From positions 1-34,696 of the forward strand of contig JANQJS010000060.1 in NCBI GenBank assembly GCA_028281535.1: a DNA stretch of 34,696 nt. Direction: 5' to 3'. Shown one piece after another: positions 23,016 to 30,963 of the stretch (position 1 is the first letter of the stretch; each line of letters starts with the position of its first letter). The stretch is from Sedimentisphaerales bacterium. GTDB lineage: Bacteria > Planctomycetota > Phycisphaerae > Sedimentisphaerales > SM23-30. Below the pieces are notes generated by a model. It searched no databases and had not been told where the DNA came from. It saw only the letters and a program-made list of their open reading frames with translations. The translations under genes and the position numbers were made by a program.

Positions 23016-26000
23016 ATGCCGAAGTATCTCGCCAAGATTTCAGTCAATTTCACTACTAAACCTATTCTATCATTGATTTCACTACTGATGCTATTGAGTT
23101 TGAATTCGCAACAAACGCAAGCTCAAGAATCTATTTATGACCGATTGCCAAATGATCTTCGTCGCCAGGTACGGGAAAAAATGCAAGAACGTCGTGAAGA
23201 AATGTCAGACGAAGAACGCCGGATTCGACGACAAATCTTTCGTAGAGGCACGGATAAAGAGCGCAATGAGTATATGAACAAAATGACCACAGACATTCTT
23301 AAAACCATGGAAGAAGGTCAAGAACTATTAAATACTCCAGATCATGCAGGTATTATTCGTGCATGGAATAACGCAAGTTATAAAAGAGGTGAAAAGATAT
23401 ATAAAACTTACTGTTTCACCTGCCATGGTGTAGATGGTACAGCCGCACTGCCTGCAGCCAGATCGTTTAACAAAGATCCTTTAAAAGCAGGAAACGACCC
23501 ATATAACATGTGGAAAACCTTAACTGAAGGTTACAATCAAATGGTACCTCAATTGCATTATAATGAGGTAGAACGTTACGATGTTGTCCATTATATCATG
23601 GAAGGCATCATGAAAGAAAACAACCCTGACAACTATTTTGAAATCGACGAAGTCTATCTAAGCCAACTACCCAAAGGCTTAAAAATGGGTAGTAACCAAA
23701 AACTAAAAGGACACCCTAGAGATTATGGGCCTGTCATCACCTCGCAGATAGGTTATAAACATAATTTAGTTGCAACGGTCAAACTAGATAAATCAACACA
23801 TATTAGTTATGACATTTTACGTATGACACAGTTGGATAGCTGGGAAGGTTATTTAGACCTTTCAAGTACACAACATATGAAACAACGCGGATCTGGCTAC
23901 CCAGAAGTTGAGGGAAATAAACTTAAAAACTTACAAACCTATTATTGGTGCTATGGTGATGACTTTACCGTGCACCCTCCCACGAACAATAAGCGAAATT
24001 TCCGACATGACCATGAATGGGATGAAAGCCCTGCGACATATTCCCAATCCCCTTTACCTAAAAATCTACTGGATTACCATGGATACTACCTTCACGGACG
24101 CAGCCTTGCTTTTTCATATGCTATCCAAGGGCGTGAAGTGATGGAAATGCCCGGTGTTAACAGACCTGTAAGTAGTACTATTCTAGAACACACTTTCCGC
24201 ATTGAACCAGGTCAACAAAACCTGCGTCTCTGTGTTGGAAAATTTAATGGCTCACCTGACTTTGCAGGCCTGATGCCTTTAGAAGGTGAACCAGATGGTG
24301 AAACCGAAGGGCCTGCAACAGACCAGATACTCTTTGCAGCCAAACTAGGAGCTGCTGGCCTTGGTCAATTTGTTGCTGCAAGTGTCATTGGAGATACGGA
24401 TGCACTCAAATGGGAAATTGATAACAAGAATCGCCTTGGACTACATATTGGCCCTAGCAATAAGCCGTTTCAATTTAAACTAATTAGATTTAACGGCGAA
24501 AGTGGCGTTGAAATTAATGCATATAAAAAATATATCTCAGACCAAAAAAGCAAAAACCTCTTTGATCTTCTGGCATTTAAAAAAGGTGGCCCACGTCTCT
24601 GGAATAAAGAAATTACCAGCCAAGGAAAATTAAATGTAAAACGTTACCATTACGACCCTGTGGTTTGGCGAGACAGTGACGAAGACGATGAACGTGGAGG
24701 GCGCCGTCGAAGAGTTTGGGTTCAAAATGACCCCGCTTATGTCTATGACAATATTACAGTACCGCAAAAAAACCCATGGAACGCTTGGTTAAGAACATCG
24801 GCACTTGACTTTTTTGACGATGGCCGTTGCGCCATTGCAACAATGGGTGGTGATGTATGGATCGTATCTGGCCTTGATGATACACTTAAAAACGTCAAAT
24901 GGAATCGTTTTGCCGCTGGCATGTTTGAGCCGATGGGTATCAAAGTTATCAAGGGAGAGATTTATGTATGTGCTCGAGATGGTATCATAAAATTACATGA
25001 TCTAAACAAAGATGGCGAAGCAGATTTTTACGAAACTTTTTTCCAAGACCCAGAAGTGCCTCACAACTGGCATAGTTATAATTTTGATTTACATACAGAT
25101 AATGAAGGATATTTATATTTCGCCAAATGTGGTCGTTATAGTGAATATACCAAACCAGGTGCAATTTTAAAAATAGCACCTGACGGCAAAAGTCATGAAA
25201 TGATTGCACATGGCTTACGCGTCCCTAATGGCATGCTAGTAGATGGAAAAGATGTTTATGTGAGCGGTCAGGAAGGAAATTGGGTACCATCATCTCGAAT
25301 CACCTATATCCCACCGGGTCTCAAAGAAATGCCTTTCCTTGGTGTTTCACCAACTGACACCCCCCTGTTCGATGATTATTTAAAACCTATGCTCTGGCTG
25401 CCTAAGGAAATCGACAACTCCAGTGGCGGCCATATCATCGCTGACCATAAACGATTTGGACCGCTCAGTGGAAAAATGATTCATAGCAGTTTTGGTAAAG
25501 GATGGCTGATGTATGTTATGATGGAAGATATCGAGGGCATACGACATGGATCAACAGTAACATTACCTTTCCAGTTTGAGGCTGGTGTTCAACGCGTAAG
25601 AGTCAACCCTGTAGATGGGCAAGTATACACCGTAGGTATAACAGGTTGGTCAGAAGAAATTGCAGAAAAAGATGGCGTGCTTTGTCGCGTGCGTTATACC
25701 GGCAAAAAAGCTTACATGATTGACCAAACACATATCAAACCTGATGGCATAGAAGTAAAATTCACCTTTGAGGTTGATCGCAATATTGCAAGTCGCACCC
25801 AAAGCTACAAAATCCAACAATGGAATTACGAATGGACTTACGATTATGGCTCTCCAATGATGTCAGTCAGACGTCCTGGGCGTGAAGGTGTTGACACAGT
25901 CAAAATCACTTCTGCCACCGTCTCTGAAGATGGTAAAAGTGTTTTAATTAAATACAATGATATGAAACCTGCAGACCAAATCTATCTTCGTGTCAAAATT

Positions 26001-26072
26001 AAATCTGCTGATGGCTCCAGGTTTGATGAGGCAGTCTATCTAACAATTCATAAAATTCCAGCGAAAGGCTAA
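23016..26072 (+). CDS. Large secreted cytochrome c / DUF6797 / beta-propeller protein
   Basis: This protein of about 1,018 residues has a signal peptide (hydrophobic stretch PILSLISLLMLLSL, cut near TQAQ), then a highly charged Arg/Glu helix. A class I cytochrome c domain follows, with heme site C133-F-T-C136-H137 and a likely axial Met177 (YNQMVPQ). A DUF6797-type region (about 220-560) leads to a sugar-dehydrogenase-like beta-propeller (about 580-920: ALDFFDDGRCAIATMGGDVW, then HDLNKDGEADFYETF) and a C-terminal beta domain. Such proteins are abundant in Planctomycetes and Verrucomicrobia and are thought to oxidise sugars or related compounds outside the cytoplasm. GTG 22986 with AAGGAA is an alternative start; ATG 23016 has GGAG and a tidier signal peptide. 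Confidence 0.87.
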   Translation: MPKYLAKISVNFTTKPILSLISLLMLLSLNSQQTQAQESIYDRLPNDLRRQVREKMQERREEMSDEERRIRRQIFRRGTDKERNEYMNKMTTDILKTMEEGQELLNTPDHAGIIRAWNNASYKRGEKIYKTYCFTCHGVDGTAALPAARSFNKDPLKAGNDPYNMWKTLTEGYNQMVPQLHYNEVERYDVVHYIMEGIMKENNPDNYFEIDEVYLSQLPKGLKMGSNQKLKGHPRDYGPVITSQIGYKHNLVATVKLDKSTHISYDILRMTQLDSWEGYLDLSSTQHMKQRGSGYPEVEGNKLKNLQTYYWCYGDDFTVHPPTNNKRNFRHDHEWDESPATYSQSPLPKNLLDYHGYYLHGRSLAFSYAIQGREVMEMPGVNRPVSSTILEHTFRIEPGQQNLRLCVGKFNGSPDFAGLMPLEGEPDGETEGPATDQILFAAKLGAAGLGQFVAASVIGDTDALKWEIDNKNRLGLHIGPSNKPFQFKLIRFNGESGVEINAYKKYISDQKSKNLFDLLAFKKGGPRLWNKEITSQGKLNVKRYHYDPVVWRDSDEDDERGGRRRRVWVQNDPAYVYDNITVPQKNPWNAWLRTSALDFFDDGRCAIATMGGDVWIVSGLDDTLKNVKWNRFAAGMFEPMGIKVIKGEIYVCARDGIIKLHDLNKDGEADFYETFFQDPEVPHNWHSYNFDLHTDNEGYLYFAKCGRYSEYTKPGAILKIAPDGKSHEMIAHGLRVPNGMLVDGKDVYVSGQEGNWVPSSRITYIPPGLKEMPFLGVSPTDTPLFDDYLKPMLWLPKEIDNSSGGHIIADHKRFGPLSGKMIHSSFGKGWLMYVMMEDIEGIRHGSTVTLPFQFEAGVQRVRVNPVDGQVYTVGITGWSEEIAEKDGVLCRVRYTGKKAYMIDQTHIKPDGIEVKFTFEVDRNIASRTQSYKIQQWNYEWTYDYGSPMMSVRRPGREGVDTVKITSATVSEDGKSVLIKYNDMKPADQIYLRVKIKSADGSRFDEAVYLTIHKIPAKG

Positions 26073-26081
26073 GTAAGTCTT

Positions 26082-26402
26082 CTAATAGTGTAGTGCCAAC
26101 CAGATAGTTTCACAATCGGGTTGCGTCCAGGTAACTCGATGAAGTGTGTGTGCCGGAATATTAAGATAGTGCCCTGCTTCTAAGGTAAATTCTTCTTCAG
26201 GATCCTTGAAAGCCACTTTGGCACTTCCTCGCATGACCATAACCCATTCGTTAAACTCCTGATCAAACCATTGCCCGGCAGGAGTCACATGCCCTTTTGA
26301 AATAATACGTTCAAGGATAAACTCATCCCGCTCGATAATATTTTTTGATACTTCCAACGGTAATTCTTCTGGAATATTTGAGAAAATATTATGCAGCTTC
26401 AT
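26082..26402 (-). CDS. Small cupin-domain protein
   Basis: The 106-residue protein is a single cupin barrel. The first motif lies around GQWFDQEFNEWVMVMRGSAK, with Glu residues in place of some of the usual His ligands, and the second has AGHYLNIPAHTLHRVTW with His residues suited to metal binding. It resembles stand-alone cupins that often carry a Phe-x-x-Glu-x-x-Glu-W-V pattern and lack an assigned substrate. A GGGATCAGG ribosome site precedes the ATG. It is 35 bases downstream of the antiporter gene in the same direction. The giant cytochrome gene converges on it with 9 bases between stops and no terminator. Confidence 0.85.
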   Translation of the reverse strand: MKLHNIFSNIPEELPLEVSKNIIERDEFILERIISKGHVTPAGQWFDQEFNEWVMVMRGSAKVAFKDPEEEFTLEAGHYLNIPAHTLHRVTWTQPDCETIWLALHY

Positions 26403-26437
26403 AACCTGATCCCTTACAAAAAATAGTTACACAAACA

Positions 26438-28249
26438 TCAATCGTCATTAACTTCTGTTAAAAATAGTAGCTTACTTTTCACCTGAACCTCAGGTGAATC
26501 ATTCAATGTCACAGGCTGAAGTTGATTTGTAGAGGTTATCACAAATAGCTCAATACAATTATCTTGATATTGCTGCTTGAACATATCATACGTATATTCT
26601 TCAGTAATGTTGGTGGTTTTAATTTGTACTTTTTCTAACCGCTTCAATAAATCTAAATGCCAGTAATCAACTCCGTCTTTAAATAAATATCGCCCTCGTA
26701 AATGACGTGCCGTTTGAATCACATCTTTATGTTTCGTTTTGGGCTGCAACTGATAGATTTCACTTCGCCCAAATAATTCGATACAATGCAAGCCCGATAA
26801 TGAGTTAGCCTGATCATTAGATGTCATTGCCATCAATCGCTTAATACCTGATAAATTCATATATTCAATCGCATGTTCTGAAACCAAACTACCATGATAG
26901 GTCGTAAACCCTTCCATACGTGCTTGCGAAATATTATCATAATTTGTATCGGTTAATATCACATCAAACCCTTGCTTCTTGACTTCAGCTGCGATCAATC
27001 TCACCATTTTATGTGCCCCGACAAACAAAACACCTTGCGGGTTTTCATTAACTAACTCTAATTTACGCGCGATGGGGTTTGCAAACAAAGCACAAAACGT
27101 TATTGTACCAATAATCACTAAAAACATATTAGGAACGAGCATGCCAGCTTGTTCTGTCAGAGGTGCTAAATCAATGGCAATAACAGAAATGACTGCCGCT
27201 GCGACAATCCCACGCGGCGCGATCGCTGAAAGAAATAATTTTTCCTTAAGTGTTAAGTTCGATTTAAATGTGGAGATAAAGACCGTTGCCGGACGAACCA
27301 CACCAATCAAAACAAACAAAAATAGAAAACTACGCCAATCCAATTGCGAGATCTGCTCGGGACTTAAACGCGCTGCAAGTAATATGAATAAAACGGAAAT
27401 TAAAAGAACACGTAAATTTTCCTTGAATTCAATGATATGCTGAATAGAAACAAATTTCTGATTTGCCAGAATGATTCCCATTAAGGTCACCGTTAACAAA
27501 CCTGATTCATGTTCAATTTGATTCGATGCGGCAAAAGCAATGGCAACAAAGGCCAAGGTTGCCGGAACTTGTAAATAATCTGGTATCCAATAACGTTTCA
27601 ATAAGAAAATTAATAAGATACAACCAATGCCCCCCAACACGACAGCGATTAAAATAGATTTTAAAATAATCAGAGTTACCGAAGCTGCCGCCATATCAGG
27701 ACCAACTAATATGGCCTCTAATACCAGCACCGCGATGATAGCACCGATAGGATCATTAACGATCCCTTCCCACTTCAACAAACTTCCAAGCGACCCCGAC
27801 GGGCGAACTTGTCGCAATAATGGAATAATGACAGTGGGCCCTGTTACAATTAGCATGGCACCAAATAAAAGTGATAGTGGCCAGGTAAAACCTAAAATCA
27901 AATGAGCAAAGAAACTCACCAACGCCCAGGTAACTATTGCACCTAGAAACAATAGTTTTGTAACTACACCCCCGATACTATTTAACTCAGAAAATTTTAA
28001 ACTGAGTCCACCTTCAAATAGTATGATACCCACCGACAGGGACACAAATGGAAAGAGTAAATTCCCCATTAACAGATCAGGATCAAGAAGTCGTTTATCA
28101 AATAACCAAACGGCCACCGGACCTGCCAAAAGACCAAAAATCAACAAAGGCAAAATCGAAGGTAATTTTAAACGCCAGCCTAACCATTGCGCACCAATAC
28201 CAATGCTAATCACACAGGCCAGGGCAATGAGTAAATGATGCTCCGTCAA
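26438..28249 (-). CDS. Cation/proton antiporter (CPA1, NhaP-like) with a TrkA-N domain
   Basis: The 603-residue membrane protein exchanges Na+ or K+ for protons. The first ~395 residues hold about a dozen helices with GPTVIIPLL (137-145) and the ion-binding Asn165-Asp166 in EGIVNDPIGA, the CPA1 pattern. Residues about 405-500 form a TrkA-N Rossmann domain (GVLFVGAHKMVRLIAAEV, then DVILTDTNYDN and MAMTSNDQANSL) that in related proteins senses NAD(H) or nucleotides. A shorter C-terminal region follows. The start is a TTG with AGGAA about 8 bases upstream; no better start exists near the conserved N-terminus. It is likely co-transcribed with the downstream cupin. Confidence 0.9.
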   Translation of the reverse strand: MTEHHLLIALACVISIGIGAQWLGWRLKLPSILPLLIFGLLAGPVAVWLFDKRLLDPDLLMGNLLFPFVSLSVGIILFEGGLSLKFSELNSIGGVVTKLLFLGAIVTWALVSFFAHLILGFTWPLSLLFGAMLIVTGPTVIIPLLRQVRPSGSLGSLLKWEGIVNDPIGAIIAVLVLEAILVGPDMAAASVTLIILKSILIAVVLGGIGCILLIFLLKRYWIPDYLQVPATLAFVAIAFAASNQIEHESGLLTVTLMGIILANQKFVSIQHIIEFKENLRVLLISVLFILLAARLSPEQISQLDWRSFLFLFVLIGVVRPATVFISTFKSNLTLKEKLFLSAIAPRGIVAAAVISVIAIDLAPLTEQAGMLVPNMFLVIIGTITFCALFANPIARKLELVNENPQGVLFVGAHKMVRLIAAEVKKQGFDVILTDTNYDNISQARMEGFTTYHGSLVSEHAIEYMNLSGIKRLMAMTSNDQANSLSGLHCIELFGRSEIYQLQPKTKHKDVIQTARHLRGRYLFKDGVDYWHLDLLKRLEKVQIKTTNITEEYTYDMFKQQYQDNCIELFVITSTNQLQPVTLNDSPEVQVKSKLLFLTEVNDD

Positions 28250-28407
28250 AATTTAAGTTCCTATAATATTCAGACCCGACAGATATTTCTGGTCAAAAAG
28301 CAATGGCAAATCACGATAAGAGTCCCCTTAGATTTGACCTTATATTATCATGTGTATTGAAACAACTCACTAAGTTGCATGAAATGTTATATTATTAAAC
28401 CGTTGGA

Positions 28408-28584
28408 TTAATTATAAGGTACGCCTGAAGAACATGAAACAGCTGCGGTCAAACATTCGGTCTCTACATTCATTAAGTGCTCAAGATATTCTTGTAAATC
28501 TTCTTCACCAAATTGTGATAAAAACTCAATGCTAGCCGTTTCATTTAATTCCCTGACTGATTCGATTAACTCTAACTTGGTCAT
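28408..28584 (-). CDS. Small acidic protein of 58 residues, unknown function
   Basis: An ATG-started frame preceded by GGAG about 9 bases ahead encodes an acidic, helical protein. It begins MTKLELIESVRELNETAS and continues FLSQFGEEDLQEYLEHL, a two-helix pattern with regularly spaced Leu and Glu, and ends in a Cys-containing tail (Cys44, Cys51, CSSGVPYN). From memory, similar short proteins with this layout (ELI-x-x-I/V-R-E-x-N-x-x-A-S, then F-L-x-x-F, then Y-L-x-H-L) occur in Planctomycetes, but I cannot verify this. Its leader holds the stem-loops at 28645-28693. It is divergent from the kinase gene across a 534-base region. Confidence 0.7.
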   Translation of the reverse strand: MTKLELIESVRELNETASIEFLSQFGEEDLQEYLEHLMNVETECLTAAVSCSSGVPYN

Positions 28585-28644
28585 TCTTCTAACTCCGTTT
28601 TATTCTGCTTAAATTCTTAAAATTGTCTACTCTTGCATTTCAAT

Positions 28645-28693
28645 TCTGGGTGTTGCGTAGATCCTTCTACGCAGAGGTATCTATCGACCCAGA
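28645..28693 (-). promoter_or_regulatory. Nested stem-loop in the leader of the 58-residue gene
   Basis: TCTGGGT (28645-28651) pairs with ACCCAGA (28687-28693). Inside, TGCGTAGA (28654-28661) pairs with TCTACGCA (28666-28673) around a 4-base loop. On the minus strand the loop reads AGGA and the structure ends about 60 bases before the ATG. Both stems are perfect (7 and 8 bp). It looks like a structured RNA leader, but no known riboswitch class was recognised. Confidence 0.5.
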
Positions 28694-28742
28694 CTGGTAA
28701 ATTTCTTTAGTCGTTTTAAGCGAAGAATGAAGATAAGTTCTT

Positions 28743-28791
28743 GTCCGATAATAACCAACATCAATCAGATTCACCATCGGCTTTATCGGAC
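28743..28791. repeat. Perfect 9-bp inverted repeat with 31-base spacer
   Basis: GTCCGATAA (28743-28751) and TTATCGGAC (28783-28791) are exact reverse complements. The spacing is long for a terminator and no T-tract follows. It may be a stem of a larger RNA or a pair of protein-binding half-sites in the divergent promoter region. Confidence 0.5.
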
Positions 28792-28962
28792 GCCAAAAAT
28801 AAAATAGGAAAATTTCCGATATAATTTCCCTTTTGTATTTATTAAGATATAATGGTATAGAAGCTATAAAATAAACATAAAGCTACGGTGTTATAAGGCA
28901 TTTTTAAAAGTAATTTTATAGATTGCCAGTCTTGTCTCATTTCTCAGAATTGAGCAAAAAAA

Positions 28963-29024
28963 TCGATCTGGGAGGATCGAGTAAGATGCCACAAAAGAAA
29001 TTTATTCACTTGACGGTCAAATAG
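28963..29024 (+). promoter_or_regulatory. Possible leader peptide upstream of the kinase, with its ribosome site in a hairpin loop
   Basis: GGGAGG (28972-28975 is its core) lies in and beside the loop of the hairpin TCGATC (28963-28968) / GATCGA (28975-28980). Ten bases downstream, ATG 28986 opens a 12-codon frame (MPQKKFIHLTVK) ending at TAG 29022-29024. It is the strongest Shine-Dalgarno in the kinase leader, stronger than that of the kinase itself. A leader-peptide role is an inference. Confidence 0.35.
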
Positions 29025-29052
29025 TCTATCATTACCATTTGAGGTTTATCTA

Positions 29053-29093
29053 AAACAAGCGCAAAGCTATTCTGGTCTCTAAACAGCTTGTTT
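29053..29093 (+). promoter_or_regulatory. Stem-loop just upstream of the kinase start, with a competing stem
   Basis: AAACAAGC (29053-29060) pairs perfectly with GCTTGTTT (29086-29093). AAGCT (29064-29068) can instead pair with AGCTT (29085-29089), so the two stems exclude each other. The 3' arm ends 25 bases before the kinase ATG, close enough to affect its weak ribosome site. This layout resembles an RNA switch, but may be chance. Confidence 0.35.
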
Positions 29094-29118
29094 CCAAGAA
29101 GTAATAGAAAAGAATTAC

Positions 29119-30345
29119 ATGGCAAAAACCAATGTTGACTCTATGTTCGGACGGTTGGTGGTTGATCATCAACTATGCTCCCCGCTGGAGATCCAGGAAT
29201 GCATGGATATCATGCGAAACCTGGCCTTACAAAATAACCCTAAAACACTAGGCGAAGTCTTAGTTGAACAAGGGTATATCACGAAATCTCAACTTGCTCG
29301 ATTAAACTCTCAAGTGGACGACGTCCGTCCTTCGCACCGAATTCCAGGTTTTCAAATGCTCGAAAAAATTGGATCAGGTGCTATGGCCGTTGTGTTCAAA
29401 GCCAAACAGCTTTCATTGGATCGCATTGTTGCCGTGAAAGTTTTGCCACCCCGCTTAAGCCAGAACCAGGAATATGTAGAACGATTCTACAAAGAAGGAA
29501 AAGCTGCGGCGAAATTAAATCACAATAATATCGTCCAGGCCATCGATGTGGGAGAAGCCAACGGCACACACTACTTCGTGATGGAATATGTTAAAGGACG
29601 AACAGTATATGATGATGTCAATAATGGGGATGGTTATACGGAAAATGAAGCACTGGATATTATTATCCAAATGGCCGATGCACTTGCCCATGCACATGAA
29701 CGAGGCTTAATGCACCGTGATGTGAAACCTAAAAATATCATGATCACTGAGGACGGTGTGGCCAAACTCGCTGATATGGGTTTAGCTCGAGAAGCAGAAG
29801 ATCAAGATGCTGCCCAATCTGAGCAAGGGCGTGCTTATGGAACACCCTACTATATTGCACCTGAACAAATTCGAGGGGAACTTGATATCGACTATCGCGT
29901 TGATATTTATTCACTCGGCGCAACGCTCTACCATATGCTCACTGGAAAAGTTCCATTTGAAGCCCCAACACCTTCAGCCGTCATGCACAAACACCTTAAA
30001 GAGCCACTCGTTCCGCCAGATCATATCAACGCCGCATTAAGTATCGGCGTTTCTGAAGTGATCGAAGTCATGATGGCAAAGAAACGTGAAGACCGCTATG
30101 AAAGCTGTAATATCTTAATGGAAGACCTCAAAGCCATACGTGCAGGCGATCCGCCATTGCAAGCACATCAAAAAATTGATGTCGAAGTATTGGCAAACCT
30201 GGAAGATGGCTATGAACATGACGAAGAACTGGAAGATGTATTGGGTGCAGGTTCCAGTCATTTAGGCTGGAAGATGACCGCAATCGTTTTAGGCGGATTA
30301 TTGATGATCGCCATCTTGATCATCATCATGATGAGCATGAAATAA
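29119..30345 (+). CDS. Membrane-anchored Ser/Thr protein kinase with an MshEN-like N-terminal region
   Basis: The 408-residue protein has three parts. Residues 1-68 (FGRLVVDHQLCSPLEIQECM, then LGEVLVEQGYITKSQLARL) resemble the MshEN/GspE N-terminal fold, which in other proteins binds c-di-GMP. Residues 74-340 are a PknB-type kinase with GSGAMA loop (85-90), Lys107, Glu126, HRDVKPKN with Asp201, DMG 219-221 in place of DFG (common in planctomycete kinases) and APEQ 247-250. All catalytic residues are kept. A linker and one membrane helix (about 386-407) end the protein, with no extracellular sensor domain, so the signal must be read in the cytosol or membrane. The stop is 3 bases from the fabZ-like stop. 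Confidence 0.92.
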   Translation: MAKTNVDSMFGRLVVDHQLCSPLEIQECMDIMRNLALQNNPKTLGEVLVEQGYITKSQLARLNSQVDDVRPSHRIPGFQMLEKIGSGAMAVVFKAKQLSLDRIVAVKVLPPRLSQNQEYVERFYKEGKAAAKLNHNNIVQAIDVGEANGTHYFVMEYVKGRTVYDDVNNGDGYTENEALDIIIQMADALAHAHERGLMHRDVKPKNIMITEDGVAKLADMGLAREAEDQDAAQSEQGRAYGTPYYIAPEQIRGELDIDYRVDIYSLGATLYHMLTGKVPFEAPTPSAVMHKHLKEPLVPPDHINAALSIGVSEVIEVMMAKKREDRYESCNILMEDLKAIRAGDPPLQAHQKIDVEVLANLEDGYEHDEELEDVLGAGSSHLGWKMTAIVLGGLLMIAILIIIMMSMK

Positions 30346-30348
30346 CTG

Positions 30349-30822
30349 TTAGACCGGCATCCCGATAATTAACGCTTCAAAGACCATTTGGCCATCGACA
30401 AATCCTTGACACTGACACTTGAATCGTCTTGAACGATTTTCTAGCAGCTTTCCAATAATGATCAAACGACATCCTGGCGTAACTGTCCCACGAAACTTGA
30501 CATTTTCTATGCCGCCGAAACCTATGAAACGCTCGTCTTGGTTGATTTTCTTGACCCCAAAAGAGGAAAGTTGTGCCGCAGCTTCAACCATGAGTACACC
30601 AGGCATGAGCGGACGTCCCGGAATATGCCCCCGAATCCAGAATTCATCTTCAGTGACATCTTTAAATCCAACGATAACACCCTCTTCACAATCCAAATGA
30701 ATTATTCCATCTAATTGTTGAAATTCATATCGATGAGGATTCACCTCTTCGACTTGTTCTTTACTGAATAGAATTGAATTTAAGTCAATGTTACCGAGAT
30801 CAAATTGTTCTGTAGGAGGCAT
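30349..30822 (-). CDS. fabZ: 3-hydroxyacyl-ACP dehydratase, FabZ-like
   Basis: FabZ removes water from 3-hydroxyacyl-ACP in fatty acid elongation. The hot-dog fold is clear: NPHRYEFQQLDGI (29-41), FKDVTEDEFWIRGHIPGRPL and MPGVLMVEAAAQ with catalytic His66 and Glu80 spaced as in FabZ (14 residues). The C-terminal strand pattern also fits. At 157 residues it is slightly longer than enteric FabZ because of a ~20-residue N-terminal extension. The usual partners lpxD, lpxA and lpxC are not adjacent, so it may be a paralogue or belong to a specialised lipid pathway. It is convergent with the kinase gene without a terminator. Confidence 0.88.
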   Translation of the reverse strand: MPPTEQFDLGNIDLNSILFSKEQVEEVNPHRYEFQQLDGIIHLDCEEGVIVGFKDVTEDEFWIRGHIPGRPLMPGVLMVEAAAQLSSFGVKKINQDERFIGFGGIENVKFRGTVTPGCRLIIIGKLLENRSRRFKCQCQGFVDGQMVFEALIIGMPV

Positions 30823-30963
30823 GGAGGCCCTTCACTATCTTTGATTGTAATATAAATTGCAATCCTGGTTAATTGGTAACCAAACATCGAAGCGTGAAGA
30901 TCACATACCCCTTTTTAGTAGATGTAGGGCCCGTTATTATCTTAACCTGAGCACTCAGTAGGG

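Larger units (their letters stand above)
28585..29118. promoter_or_regulatory. 534-base divergent region rich in inverted repeats
   Basis: No conventional gene is seen. The region holds at least four perfect inverted repeats (28645-28693 nested, 28743-28791, 28963-28980 and 29053-29093), TATAAT boxes on the plus strand at 28820-28825 and 28848-28853, and a 12-codon frame with a strong ribosome site (28986-29024). It must contain promoters for the 58-residue gene (-) and the kinase (+). The kinase leader could be about 250 bases long. The individual elements are listed separately. Confidence 0.55.

Noticed and set aside
29773-29781. DMG instead of DFG as a sign of a dead kinase
   Set aside because: Asp219 and Gly221 are kept and Met or Leu at the middle position is common in active bacterial kinases.
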